A stretch of DNA of 64,000 nt, taken from contig JBBILC010000004.1 in assembly GCA_037445115.1 (NCBI GenBank), positions 15,980-79,979 of the forward strand. The letters are read 5' to 3'. The position numbers and the translations under genes are program-made. The DNA comes from Trichothermofontia sp037445115. Its GTDB lineage: Bacteria; Cyanobacteriota; Cyanobacteriia; B231. The first letter of the stretch is position 1. The number at the start of each line of letters is the position of its first letter. Shown one piece after another: positions 53,076 through 62,206 of the stretch. The notes below the pieces were generated by a model. That model worked only from the letters and a program-made list of their open reading frames with translations, was not told the origin of the DNA and ran no database searches.

Positions 53076-56054
53076 ATGATTTCAAAAATTCAGCGGCAAT
53101 TCACTACCTCTTGGCTTGATCAATACCTGCCTGACTGGCTGAGACAACGGCTAGACGCAGCACTGCAACAAGTCTTAACCTGGGTCAACCTGCGTCCTGA
53201 TGAAGCGGGTCGGACGTTTCTCATGTTTGCCTTCTATACCTGTTCCTCCGTTGGGTTGATCTGGTTAGAAGCGTGTGCCGTTGCCCTATTCCTCGATCGC
53301 TATGGGGCCAACTCCCTAGCCTGGATTTATATCGCCAGTTCGGGGATTGGGTCGGGGCTGGGATTCCTTTATGCCTGGTTACAGACAGTGTTGCCCTTGC
53401 GGCGGGTGGTGGTGCTCATTGCCCTGCTGCTGGCGGTGCCCCTCCTCTTTTTCCGCGTGGGGTTGGGGGTGGCGGCCTGGGTTGTGGTGACGGTGCCGCT
53501 GATGCGGTTGTGGGTGGAGGCAATCTATGTCCTCAGTGATTTGAACACCTCCATTACGGCAAACCAACTGTTCAATATCCGCGAAATCAAGCGCTCCTAC
53601 CCCTTGATCAGTAGTGGGTTGCTGGTGGCCGATGTGGTCAGTGGCTTTTCGCTCCCCTTGCTGTTGCGGTGGATCGATCTCCCCAATGTCATTTTGGCTG
53701 CGTTTATTGTGATGACGATCGGGGTACTAATTCTGTTCTATGTCAGTCGTGCCTATCGTCAATCCTTTCCCGACACAGTGCGGAAACAACCCAAGCGCTC
53801 AGACTTTAATCGCCGCGTTCAGGGGCCTCTGCGCCGCTACGTGGTCTTGATCCTCACCTTTTTCGTGTTAGCCCAAGTCCTCTTAGTCCTGATTGATTTT
53901 CAATACCTGACGCAGATTGAAAAGCGCTTTAGTGGAGCCGAAATTGCCAGCTTCTTAGGACTCTTTGGCGGTATTCTGGGGCTATGTGAATTGGGGGCGC
54001 AGTTATTTCTGGCTAGCCGCGCGATCGAATGGCTGGGGGTGTTCTTCTCCCTCATGCTACTCCCGGCGGTGATTATCCTGATTGGTCTGGCCTCCTTCCT
54101 CAACCTCTTTGTGGGGTTGCTGGGGCTGAAGTTTTTTGATGAGTTGCTGCACTATACCCTGGTGGCCAGCGTTGGCCCAGTGCTCTTCCAACCCATCCCA
54201 GGTTCCCTCAGCGCCCGCGTCCAGTCGGCAGTGCGGGGCATTGCGGAACCCCTCTCCAATGGGTTTACGGGCGTGGCCATTCTACTGCTCATTTGGCTCA
54301 CGGGCCTAGCCTTCCCAGAACAGTCAGCCGCTTTTTTACAGCTCATACAAAGTCGCCTATTTGTCTCTGGCATCATTATTCTGGCCGCCATCTGGCTAGT
54401 CGTGATTACCCTGCTCCAGCGCAACTACGTCAATCTGCTGGTCCTCAGTGCCGAGCGGGGACAACTGAGCTTACCGGACTCGGAGTCGGGGCTAAAGCAA
54501 TATAAGGCTGCCTTTGTCAAAACCCTGGAGCGTCCTGGTCCGGATGCCGAAAAACTCTCCTGTATTGAGCTGCTGCTCCAAATTGATCCCAAAAATGTGG
54601 GGGAGGTGCTGGCCCCACTGCTGCCCAGTTTCTCGCCGACGCTTCAGCGGAAAAGCCTGGAGGCGATGCTGACCCATCCCAATCCGGTATATCTGGCCCC
54701 GGTCCAAGCCCTGATCAGTCGATCGCTGCCGCCGGATGTCCTGGCCATTGCCCTGCGCTATGTGTGGCTGACGGACCCGGAACCGGATCTCAACCTCAAT
54801 AAACTACGCCCCTACCTGCGTCCAGAGGTGGACCCGATCGTGCGCGGCACGGCGGCGGCCCTGATGTTGCGGCGGGGCAATCGGGATCAAAAAGCAGAAG
54901 CCACCAACTGTCTACGCCAAATGGTTACCCACAAGCGGGAACGGGAACGGGTCATGGGCTGCCGTGCCCTAGGGGAGGCCGACTATATGCAAGCATTGCG
55001 GCTGTATATTCCTAGCCTGCTTCAGGATGAGTCACTCCGGGTGCGGTGTGCCTTGCTAGAGGCGATCGCCGCCACCCGCCTAGAGGAATACTATCCATCC
55101 TTACTCCGGGCGTTGCACTACAAGTCCACCCGTAAAGCCGCCATGCAGGCGCTCGTGCGCTTAGAAAATGCTGCCTTGCCCATGCTCCTGGAGGTAGCTG
55201 CCGATCTGAGCCGCCCCCCCCGAATGCAGGCCGATGCTTGGGATGTGATTGGTCAAATTGGCACCCTGGAAGCCCTCGATGCCCTGGTAACTCATCTGGA
55301 GACTGCCTGGGATGCACCTCGGCGGAATTTGTTGCGCATTCTGCTGAAACTCCCCTATGAAGCGGGCATTGAGGCTGTGCTCGATCGCCTAGGCCGCAGT
55401 GGGGTCGAACAGTTGATCAACCAGGAGATTATGTTTGTGGGCCAACTCTACGCCGCCCTGTTGGATTTTGACCCCATGCGGTTAATGGGGGCCGAGGCGG
55501 ACCTCCTGCGACGATCGCTGCGGGATATGATTACCGACGCCGAGGAGCGGCTCTATCTCCTCATGCGTTTTCTTTACCCAGCGGAAGCAATTCAAGCGGC
55601 CCGGTTTAACCTGCGGGATGCCTCCCATGCCAGTAAGGCGCGGGGGTTAGAAATCCTCGACAATACCCTGGATATTCGCAGTAAGCGGACCCTACTGGTT
55701 TTGCTCGATCGCCGCTCGGATCAGGAAAAGCTGCAAAGTTTAACCACAGATTTCCCCTATCAAATGCTCTCCCCCAGCGATCGCCTGCGACACTTGGTGG
55801 ACCTGCGCCATTTTCTCGCTGAGTGGCCCCTGGCTTGCTGTTTCCATCTAGCCCGTCGGGAACGCTGGAGCCTAAGCCCTGAATCCATTCTGGCCTGTTT
55901 ACACCATCCAGCCGGGGTGGTACGGGAGGCCGTGCTGGCCTATCTACGCATGGCGTCCCCACGAACATTGCGGGAATTGTTGCCGCAACTCAACCATGAT
56001 CCCAACCCCATCGTCCTTAGTCTCGTACAACAAATGGTCGCTGAACTGGGTTAA
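53076..56054 (+). CDS. NTT-like membrane transporter fused to HEAT repeats
   Basis: A 992-residue protein. The first 440 residues hold about 12 helices of the MFS-like/ADP-ATP translocase (NTT) type, with DEAGRTFLMFAFYTCSSVGL, NIREIKRSYPLISSGLLVAD and RVQSAVRGIAEPLSNGFTG. The C-terminal half (about 500-980) is all-helical HEAT-like repeats (e.g. RVRCALLEAIAATRLEEYYP and PPRMQADAWDVIGQIGTLEA). True NTTs exchange ATP and ADP; free-living cyanobacteria have no obvious need for that, so these fusions probably transport something else or act as sensors. HEAT repeats bind proteins. It stands alone between YchF and Uma2 genes. Confidence 0.82.
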   Translation: MISKIQRQFTTSWLDQYLPDWLRQRLDAALQQVLTWVNLRPDEAGRTFLMFAFYTCSSVGLIWLEACAVALFLDRYGANSLAWIYIASSGIGSGLGFLYAWLQTVLPLRRVVVLIALLLAVPLLFFRVGLGVAAWVVVTVPLMRLWVEAIYVLSDLNTSITANQLFNIREIKRSYPLISSGLLVADVVSGFSLPLLLRWIDLPNVILAAFIVMTIGVLILFYVSRAYRQSFPDTVRKQPKRSDFNRRVQGPLRRYVVLILTFFVLAQVLLVLIDFQYLTQIEKRFSGAEIASFLGLFGGILGLCELGAQLFLASRAIEWLGVFFSLMLLPAVIILIGLASFLNLFVGLLGLKFFDELLHYTLVASVGPVLFQPIPGSLSARVQSAVRGIAEPLSNGFTGVAILLLIWLTGLAFPEQSAAFLQLIQSRLFVSGIIILAAIWLVVITLLQRNYVNLLVLSAERGQLSLPDSESGLKQYKAAFVKTLERPGPDAEKLSCIELLLQIDPKNVGEVLAPLLPSFSPTLQRKSLEAMLTHPNPVYLAPVQALISRSLPPDVLAIALRYVWLTDPEPDLNLNKLRPYLRPEVDPIVRGTAAALMLRRGNRDQKAEATNCLRQMVTHKRERERVMGCRALGEADYMQALRLYIPSLLQDESLRVRCALLEAIAATRLEEYYPSLLRALHYKSTRKAAMQALVRLENAALPMLLEVAADLSRPPRMQADAWDVIGQIGTLEALDALVTHLETAWDAPRRNLLRILLKLPYEAGIEAVLDRLGRSGVEQLINQEIMFVGQLYAALLDFDPMRLMGAEADLLRRSLRDMITDAEERLYLLMRFLYPAEAIQAARFNLRDASHASKARGLEILDNTLDIRSKRTLLVLLDRRSDQEKLQSLTTDFPYQMLSPSDRLRHLVDLRHFLAEWPLACCFHLARRERWSLSPESILACLHHPAGVVREAVLAYLRMASPRTLRELLPQLNHDPNPIVLSLVQQMVAELG

Positions 56055-56231
56055 AGGCGGACTCGGCTAGGGACTTTATCCCCACGGCTCAGTATACTCA
56101 CGGCCCGGTATGGGTTGGCCACCGTGTCCCCCCCTTGGCCGTGGTGATTGCGACTGACGATCGGTCCCTATGTTTCAGGCAAACCAATTACAGTGAAAGA
56201 TACAGCACTTCCATACTCGGTGAGGTACAGG

Positions 56232-56251
56232 CAAGGGGCTTAAGCCCCTTG
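56232..56251. repeat. Perfect 20-bp palindrome
   Basis: CAAGGGGCTTAAGCCCCTTG reads the same on both strands. It lies in the gap between the NTT-HEAT and Uma2 genes and resembles palindromes dispersed in cyanobacterial genomes. Two GTGAAAGATA direct repeats (near 56193 and 56298) flank it. Confidence 0.8.
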
Positions 56252-56326
56252 TTCGCAAGGCTTGACCGTACTTCATTAGAGAGGGAACGGCTGTAGTGAA
56301 AGATAATACCCATGTGCTAACTGCCT

Positions 56327-57163
56327 ATGCCTGCGTCCGCCCACCCCACTCCGCCCCAAGAGGCCCCGCCGGTTATAGTGCCAACATCTGATACTGACTG
56401 GCCTGAAAGCAATTGGGACCCGGTCGCGGGTGAAGAAATTATCATTCCACCGAGTGATCTGGAGAGCGATGAACCCCCCTTGGAAAGCGACCTACATCGC
56501 AGTCAGATTGACCTGCTGATCCGACTACTGCACTGGCTATGGCGGACAGGACAAACGAACCCACCCGCCAACTATCGCACGGATTACTATGTTTCCGGTA
56601 ACACGACGATTTACTACAGTCCGAATCGGCAGAAAACTGAAAGGTTTCGCGGTCCCGATTTTTTCGTAGTCCTCGGCACCGAGAACCGTCCCCGCAAGAG
56701 TTGGGTCGTGTGGGAAGAGAAAGGCCAGTATCCCCATGTGATTATTGAATTACTATCGCCCTCAACGGCTAAGGTCGATCGTGGCTTAAAAAAACAACTC
56801 TACCAAGAGACCTTCCGCACGCCGGAGTATTTCTGGTTCGACCCTTATAGCCTCGAATTTGCGGGCTTTTATCTCGTGCAGGGGACCTACGAAGCGATTG
56901 AACCCACCGCACAGGGTTGGTTGTGGAGCCAGCAGTTGCAGCTATATTTAGGTATTTATCAAGAGCGGCTGCGGTTTTTCACGCAAGCGGGTGAGCTAGT
57001 GCCCACGCCCGAGGAAACAGCCGCCACCGAACAACGGCAGGCAGAGGCAGAACGGCAACGGGCCGAAGCGGCCCAACAGCAGGCAGAGGCAGAACGGCAA
57101 CGCAATCAAATGCTGATGGCCCAATTACGAGCGTTGGGGGTTGATCCAGATCAGACGGTCTAG
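56327..57163 (+). CDS. Uma2-family (DUF820) PD-(D/E)XK endonuclease-like protein
   Basis: A 278-residue protein of the Uma2 family, which is greatly expanded in cyanobacteria. The nuclease fold has PDFFVVLG (Asp), then VIIELLSPSTAK (Glu) followed by DRGLKKQLYQE with a Lys. A C-terminal coiled coil repeats AEAERQRAEAAQQQAEAE (about 232-265) and is a known feature of the subgroup. The family is predicted to cleave DNA; its biological role is uncertain, possibly linked to mobile elements. The start at ATG 56327 is supported by family length. Confidence 0.85.
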   Translation: MPASAHPTPPQEAPPVIVPTSDTDWPESNWDPVAGEEIIIPPSDLESDEPPLESDLHRSQIDLLIRLLHWLWRTGQTNPPANYRTDYYVSGNTTIYYSPNRQKTERFRGPDFFVVLGTENRPRKSWVVWEEKGQYPHVIIELLSPSTAKVDRGLKKQLYQETFRTPEYFWFDPYSLEFAGFYLVQGTYEAIEPTAQGWLWSQQLQLYLGIYQERLRFFTQAGELVPTPEETAATEQRQAEAERQRAEAAQQQAEAERQRNQMLMAQLRALGVDPDQTV

Positions 57164-57234
57164 TAGTAGCGCTATGGCGAGAAGGTCAAACGACATCTCC
57201 CCTAGGCGGTGAAGGCGTGGGGGAGATGGTGTGC

Positions 57235-59484
57235 TTAACGGTTATCTGTTAATTGTTTTAAATCCTGGAGAACTTCCGTAGCCGATCGATAGCGATCGGT
57301 AAAAAAATACCAGGTCATTTTGTCAATAATCGCCCCAAATTCTGGGGTAACCTTTGCCAACGGTCGCCAGTTCAGTTCCCCTGAATCCTCGTCCCGTGGC
57401 AACTTCGTAGGGGGAATGCCCGTGAGTGCCTGAATGCAGATCATTCCCGTTGCATACAAATCACTGCTGAGGTTGGGCGACCCTAATAATTGCTCCGGTG
57501 GCGCATACCCTCGCGTCCCGATCGCGACCGTCAGCGCCTCCTCATCTTCATTCGCATAGGGGTTAAGTTGTTTGACAGCTCCAAAATCAATCAAAACGGG
57601 GTGCTGATCACGCTGGCGAATAATGACATTACTGGGCTTAATATCCCGATGAATGACATGGGCTGCGTGAATCGGGATCAGAATTTCTAGCATCCCCTTC
57701 AACCAGGTCAATACCCAATCCTCCGGCTGGCGTTTGTCCGCTGGCAATAAATCACACAAGGATTCGCCTTCAATAAACTCTTCAACCAAATAAAAATCAT
57801 TTTCCGCCTCATCTTCAAAATAGGCCAAGAGTTGGGGAATATATTTTTGTTTGCCCAGGGTTTCCAGGATCTCAGCCTCGGCCTTGAAGAGCCGTCGGGC
57901 AATTTCCATGTGGCGGGGATTCTTTTGCGCCAGCAGTAACCGTTTCACCACACAGGTTGGCCTGCCGGGACGGTGGGTATCTTCCGCCAGGTAGGTCTGG
58001 CCAAATCCCCCTGAACCCAACAATTGGGTAATCTGGTAGCGATCGGCCAGCAACGGTTGGGTATTGCTATCCCGCAATATCAACGATACCGGGCGATCGA
58101 CGAGTCCTGTGTGCTCCTCCAAAACCGTCTGCATCAGTAGCAGTTCATCATCCCGCGTTTGGACGAGCCTGGCGAGTCGCTGTTGCTCTTGGTAAAGCTG
58201 GTAGGTAACACAGGCCATAACGCCCCCCCCCGTCACCACCCCCGCGATCGCGGGCGCGACCACTGGAATCCAGCCCCCCAGCAAAAAACTGCCCATCCCG
58301 ATACCGGCGATCAAGCCCACACACCCCAAGAACAGTCCCCCTAGGAGAAGCGGATGGCGGACCCGATTGGCCAGGATAGCACCCCCAATGGCCCAGCCCC
58401 CAATCCACAGCACCTCCAACCACTCTGGCCAAAACCAGAATAGGGATCGTTCGCCTAAGGCTGCAGCGATAATTTGACTGGCTTGCTGGGCATGGATCAT
58501 TACCCCCGGAATCATGAAGTCTCCCGCTTCCCTCGCACTGTACGGGGTCGGGAACAGATCCTTGCCGCTAGGGGCAGTTGTCCCAATCAGGACGATCTTA
58601 TCGGCAATCCAACTGGGATCGATATCACCCGCTAGGACCTCGCCCAGGCTAACTAAGCGTGCCCCCTGCTTATAGTTGCGGTAGTTCAGCAGGAGTTGAT
58701 ACCCGGCAGCATCCGCATGGCGATAGCCCCCAGAGTTCGGCTGCAAGGGCCGAAAATACGCCTGACCCCATTGGAAGTGCCCCCGCTCATCCGCTGGCAA
58801 TGGCCTGATTCCGGCTTGGGCTAGGTAGGCATGGGCTAGCCGGAAGGACAGGGAATACATGGGTTCGTCATCATCGATCGTGCCAAATAGGAGATTCCGC
58901 CGTACCACATTGTCCCCATCCACCACCACGTCATTAAAGCCAATCTGCTCTGGATCAACGCCGGGGGGCGGTGCCACTTGGGTTGTGGCCAGGTCACCTA
59001 GACTGGTGATGACCATGACATTATCGATTTGGAGTTGGTCAATAAAATCTGCATCCTGGGGATTATCCCGCAGAATATCGAGGCCGATCAGGCGGGCCTG
59101 TTGGGCCTGTAGGGTCGCCAAAAGTTGGGCCAGAGTTTGATCGGGAATCGGCCAGCCATACGCCTGAATATCCGCTTCCGTCACCCCCACGACGAGCAAA
59201 CGCGGATCGGGGGGGAGCGCGGGGCGCAGGCGGACCATTTGGTCGTAGGTCGCTACTTCCCCCGCCTCCAGCCAGCCCAGTTGTCGTGCCCCCAGGACAA
59301 GGCCCAGGGTGATGACCGTTGTGATCACGATCGGTTGTTTCACACGGTGGCTAACTTGGCGGCGGAGATCCCCCGATCGCCCCTGGGTCATTATGGCTTC
59401 GCGCTGGCGAGTGATGAACGATCGCACCCCCTGCCAGGATGCCCGTAGGCGATACTTACGGTTTTCTGGAAGCGGTTCGTTCAT
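57235..59484 (-). CDS. CHASE2-domain serine/threonine protein kinase
   Basis: A 749-residue membrane receptor kinase. An N-terminal helix (about 55-75) precedes a CHASE2 extracytoplasmic domain (about 75-340, ending KIVLIGTTAPSGKDLFPTPY). Three membrane helices follow (about 355-445). The kinase domain (about 475-745) has LLGSGGFGQTYLAE, VVKRLL (Lys), VIHRDIKPSNVII, LIDFGAVKQL and GTRGYAPPEQ, so all key residues are present. It should sense an external signal and phosphorylate cytosolic targets. It is a single gene ending convergently with Uma2. CHASE2-kinase fusions are typical of cyanobacteria. Confidence 0.92.
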   Translation of the reverse strand: MNEPLPENRKYRLRASWQGVRSFITRQREAIMTQGRSGDLRRQVSHRVKQPIVITTVITLGLVLGARQLGWLEAGEVATYDQMVRLRPALPPDPRLLVVGVTEADIQAYGWPIPDQTLAQLLATLQAQQARLIGLDILRDNPQDADFIDQLQIDNVMVITSLGDLATTQVAPPPGVDPEQIGFNDVVVDGDNVVRRNLLFGTIDDDEPMYSLSFRLAHAYLAQAGIRPLPADERGHFQWGQAYFRPLQPNSGGYRHADAAGYQLLLNYRNYKQGARLVSLGEVLAGDIDPSWIADKIVLIGTTAPSGKDLFPTPYSAREAGDFMIPGVMIHAQQASQIIAAALGERSLFWFWPEWLEVLWIGGWAIGGAILANRVRHPLLLGGLFLGCVGLIAGIGMGSFLLGGWIPVVAPAIAGVVTGGGVMACVTYQLYQEQQRLARLVQTRDDELLLMQTVLEEHTGLVDRPVSLILRDSNTQPLLADRYQITQLLGSGGFGQTYLAEDTHRPGRPTCVVKRLLLAQKNPRHMEIARRLFKAEAEILETLGKQKYIPQLLAYFEDEAENDFYLVEEFIEGESLCDLLPADKRQPEDWVLTWLKGMLEILIPIHAAHVIHRDIKPSNVIIRQRDQHPVLIDFGAVKQLNPYANEDEEALTVAIGTRGYAPPEQLLGSPNLSSDLYATGMICIQALTGIPPTKLPRDEDSGELNWRPLAKVTPEFGAIIDKMTWYFFTDRYRSATEVLQDLKQLTDNR

Positions 59485-60334
59485 TGGCTCAAACAGCGCG
59501 TAGGCTCAGACAGCACTCAGGTTCTGACAATTGGCAGGCATTCCCCTACCCATAACTTGTGCCCCTGCTTTGGGGACGCCAACCTAAATACCAGGACTTA
59601 CTTTCTTCTAGTCTAGGGGCATTGGGTTAGGATCACCGCCGCCTACCCACTCTAGCGAGCATGGGCTGTCCACGGCTAACCGGCGATCGCGTTCACGATC
59701 GGGCCACGATTCGGTCAACCCCTATCCGCCTGTCCCCATCCCATCCCAGATATCCCACCAACTTACGACAAATATGAAAAAAAACAACACTCAGCCAGAG
59801 CAGCCCAATCACAGGGTAGACTACAAATAGTTATGCACAAAGAATCAGTAAATTTGCTTATGCTTCCCGGCACGAATGGTTCCCAGTATGACTAGTTCTC
59901 AGCAGGATTAGTTCCCAAGAGGGTTAGTCTTGGAACTTAATGATCAATTCATGACATTTCTGATGACATTAGTTGATAGCAGTAGCATCAGTGCCCCCTA
60001 GTACTGTTATGTCGCCTTAATGTCTACGCCAAATTATGTATTTGCTTGTGTGTAAATCTCCATGTTAACTAAGTTAATTACCGACCCCAGCACTAACCCT
60101 GTGCCCCTGAGTATATAGGGGACTCATGATGGACCTGATGCCAATGGGGTTAATCTTCCCGGAACATGGGGGTACACCCTAATGGCATGGGCGTCTGTTG
60201 AGGCAGCATGTTGAAATAGCAGGGGGCCGTACGACCTCCAACACATGGGTCGGCCAGGCGATATCGAATTGGGGATTAAATTAGGGATTCAACGTTAAAA
60301 CGCGTCAAATCTGTTGAAAACTCGGAAACGACTC
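59485..60334. other. 850-bp intergenic region, partly AT-rich
   Basis: The longest gap in the window. The left third is GC-rich with a HIP1 copy. The centre (59760-60110) is AT-rich and includes one DnaA-box-like TTATGCACA (59830-59838) and a triple 16-bp repeat (59879-59926). The right third has a TATATA box near 60112. No coding frame is convincing. A long leader RNA or small RNA is possible, but I see no known RNA family. Confidence 0.4.
59879..59926. repeat. Three 16-bp degenerate tandem repeats
   Basis: GTTCCCAGTATGACTA, GTTCTCAGCAGGATTA and GTTCCCAAGAGGGTTA lie exactly head to tail, matching GTTCYCARNANGRYTA. The conserved ends with variable centre look like binding sites rather than recent slippage. 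Confidence 0.7.
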
Positions 60335-60721
60335 ATGACTGCTCACGCTTTCGATAGCCACTCTGCCACCTGCCCGGTCTGCCATCGTATCCGGGCCGAA
60401 CTGTCGGGTCAGATCTTGAGCGGCTTGTTTATTTGTCAACAGTGCCAAGAACGACTGGTGATTAGCCAAAGTGGGCATTTTGTGCGCGATCCCTTTCAAG
60501 CTTCCCAACGGGCGATCGACCAGATGTTGCGCCGCCAAAGCCATCCCCTCGCCCGGATGTGGCGGGATGTGGGGTTTCAGCGACGCCCCCTGTGGTGGGT
60601 AATGATGAGCAGTATTTTGGTGTTGGCATTGGCGACGGGGCTGTTTGCCCCAACCTCCAATAGTCTCCTGCAACCGCTTGACTTCTTTGACCCATCCGCC
60701 CGATCACAGGGGTCTGACTAG
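60335..60721 (+). CDS. Small zinc-ribbon membrane protein
   Basis: A 128-residue protein. It opens with a zinc ribbon of two CxxC pairs (CPVC at residues 13-16 and CQQC near 35-38), followed by a basic helix-forming stretch (QASQRAIDQMLRRQSHPLAR) and one membrane helix near the C-terminus (WWVMMSSILVLALATGLF). The start ATG 60335 is the first in good context. Function is unknown. It stops 33 bases before the DUF39 gene on the same strand, so the two are likely co-transcribed. Confidence 0.75.
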   Translation: MTAHAFDSHSATCPVCHRIRAELSGQILSGLFICQQCQERLVISQSGHFVRDPFQASQRAIDQMLRRQSHPLARMWRDVGFQRRPLWWVMMSSILVLALATGLFAPTSNSLLQPLDFFDPSARSQGSD

Positions 60722-60754
60722 AGTGTGGGAACATCAAGAGCGGGGATAAGGGGC

Positions 60755-61972
60755 GTGCGCACGCTGGCCGAAATTAACCAAAAAATCCGTCAACAGCAGG
60801 CGGTGGTATGGACAGTTGAGGAACTCAAGGCGCGGGTGGCTGAGATTGGGGTTACCGCAGCGGCGCAGCAGGTGGATGTGATCACCACAGGCAGCTTTGA
60901 ACCGGCGGAGTCCTCCGGGGCGATCTTGAATCTGGGCCATACGGACCCCCCCATTAAGATTCATCAGTGTTGGCTAGATGGGGTCCTGGCCTATTCAGGT
61001 TTTGGGGCGGTGGATCTCTATCTGGGGGCCACCCAGGCGGCACAGGAGGTGGCCAGTCAGGAGGCGATCGATCGGGAGGATGGCTCGCCCTTGCCACAAC
61101 GTACCCGGGGCGGCGGCCATGTGATTGCGGATCTGATTGCCGGTAAACCGATCGCATTGCGGGCGATCGGGCAGGTGACCGATTGTTATCCCAGGGCTTC
61201 CTTTGAAACGACGATTACCCGTGAGACGATTAACCAGTTTTATTTATTTAACCCGCGCAATCTCTACCAGAATTTTATTGTGGGGGTGAATGGGGGCGAT
61301 CGCCCATTGGCGACCTACTTGGGGCCGCTGCAACCCAACCTGGGCAATGCGGTCTATTCCAATGCTGGCGAACTGGCCCCCCTGTTTAATGATCCGGAAT
61401 TGCAATTGCTTGGGATCGGCAGTCGGATCTTCCTGGGGGGGGGGTTTGGCTATGTGGCCTGGGAGGGTACCCAACATTTTCCTTTGCAAAAACGCCTGCC
61501 CAACCAGACCCCGATCGGACCTGCGGCGACTCTGGCCACGATCGGCGATGCGAAACAAATGGACCCGGCCTGGGTGCGGGGCTGTTACTTCAAGGGCTAT
61601 GGTCCCTCGCTGATGTTGGGGATTGGGATTCCCTTGCCCGTATTGAATGAAGACGTGGTGGCCCGGTGTACGGTTCGGGACGCGGATTTGGTGGCCCCGA
61701 TCGTGGACTTTGCCATCCCCCGCCGCGTGCGGCCTACCTTTGGGCTGGTGAGCTATGCCCAACTGAAATCCGGCTGGATCACGATCGAGGGCAAGCGGGT
61801 GCGCACGGCCCCCCTGACCAGTATTTACCTCTCGCGCCAAATTGCCGGGGTACTCAAACAATGGATTGAAGCGGGGACTTTTTTGTTGACCCAGCCCGTT
61901 GCGCCCCTACCCAGCGATCGCACCTTTCTGCCCCAGGATGTCTGGGGTGCCCAGAGTATTCACGAACCCTAG
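60755..61972 (+). CDS. Homocysteine biosynthesis (DUF39) protein; aspartate-semialdehyde sulfurtransferase-like
   Basis: A 405-residue protein of the DUF39/COG1900 family. Segments VDVITTGSFEPAESSGAILN, HQCWLDGVLAYSGFGAVDLY and VTDCYPRASFETTI are typical. In methanogens these enzymes convert L-aspartate semialdehyde plus sulfide to homocysteine, using two conserved cysteines; here Cys in IHQCW and Cys in TDCYPR fit those positions. The ferredoxin-like partner (NIL-4Fe4S) is not adjacent. I chose GTG 60755 because RTLAEINQKI matches family starts; a GTG at 60725 is possible. In cyanobacteria the role is unproven, but sulfide assimilation is plausible. Confidence 0.85.
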   Translation: MRTLAEINQKIRQQQAVVWTVEELKARVAEIGVTAAAQQVDVITTGSFEPAESSGAILNLGHTDPPIKIHQCWLDGVLAYSGFGAVDLYLGATQAAQEVASQEAIDREDGSPLPQRTRGGGHVIADLIAGKPIALRAIGQVTDCYPRASFETTITRETINQFYLFNPRNLYQNFIVGVNGGDRPLATYLGPLQPNLGNAVYSNAGELAPLFNDPELQLLGIGSRIFLGGGFGYVAWEGTQHFPLQKRLPNQTPIGPAATLATIGDAKQMDPAWVRGCYFKGYGPSLMLGIGIPLPVLNEDVVARCTVRDADLVAPIVDFAIPRRVRPTFGLVSYAQLKSGWITIEGKRVRTAPLTSIYLSRQIAGVLKQWIEAGTFLLTQPVAPLPSDRTFLPQDVWGAQSIHEP

Positions 61973-62206
61973 CCCAGGGAGGACTGGCTAGATTAGCCAC
62001 TGGGTCATGGTGTGGCGATCGGGGACGACGCGGCTGTCATTAACTTTGAGAGGATGTTTTAAAAGGGGGATCGCGGTTAAAACCGCGACTACGAACCTCG
62101 ACGTTTGGCTGTTCTAAGTGTTGCTTTGCGTTTGTAGTGGCGACTTCAGTCGCCAAAACGGCTGGTTTCTGGACTTTTCAAATACCCTCTGAGATGTTAT
62201 GGATCG
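61973..62206. repeat. Dispersed palindromic repeat cluster, copy 2
   Basis: GCGGTTAAAACCGC followed by GACTACGAAC (62073-62096) is identical over 24 bp to the copy at 48447. About 40 bases further, GTAGTGGCGACTTCAGTCGCC (62134-62154 region, stem GGCGACT/AGTCGCC) gives a second hairpin of the same style. The gap lies between convergent genes and may serve as terminator or be a miniature mobile repeat. Confidence 0.75.

Noticed and set aside
59760..60110. Possible replication origin in the AT-rich gap
   Set aside because: Only one DnaA-box-like TTATGCACA was found and no dnaA, dnaN or other origin-linked gene is near.
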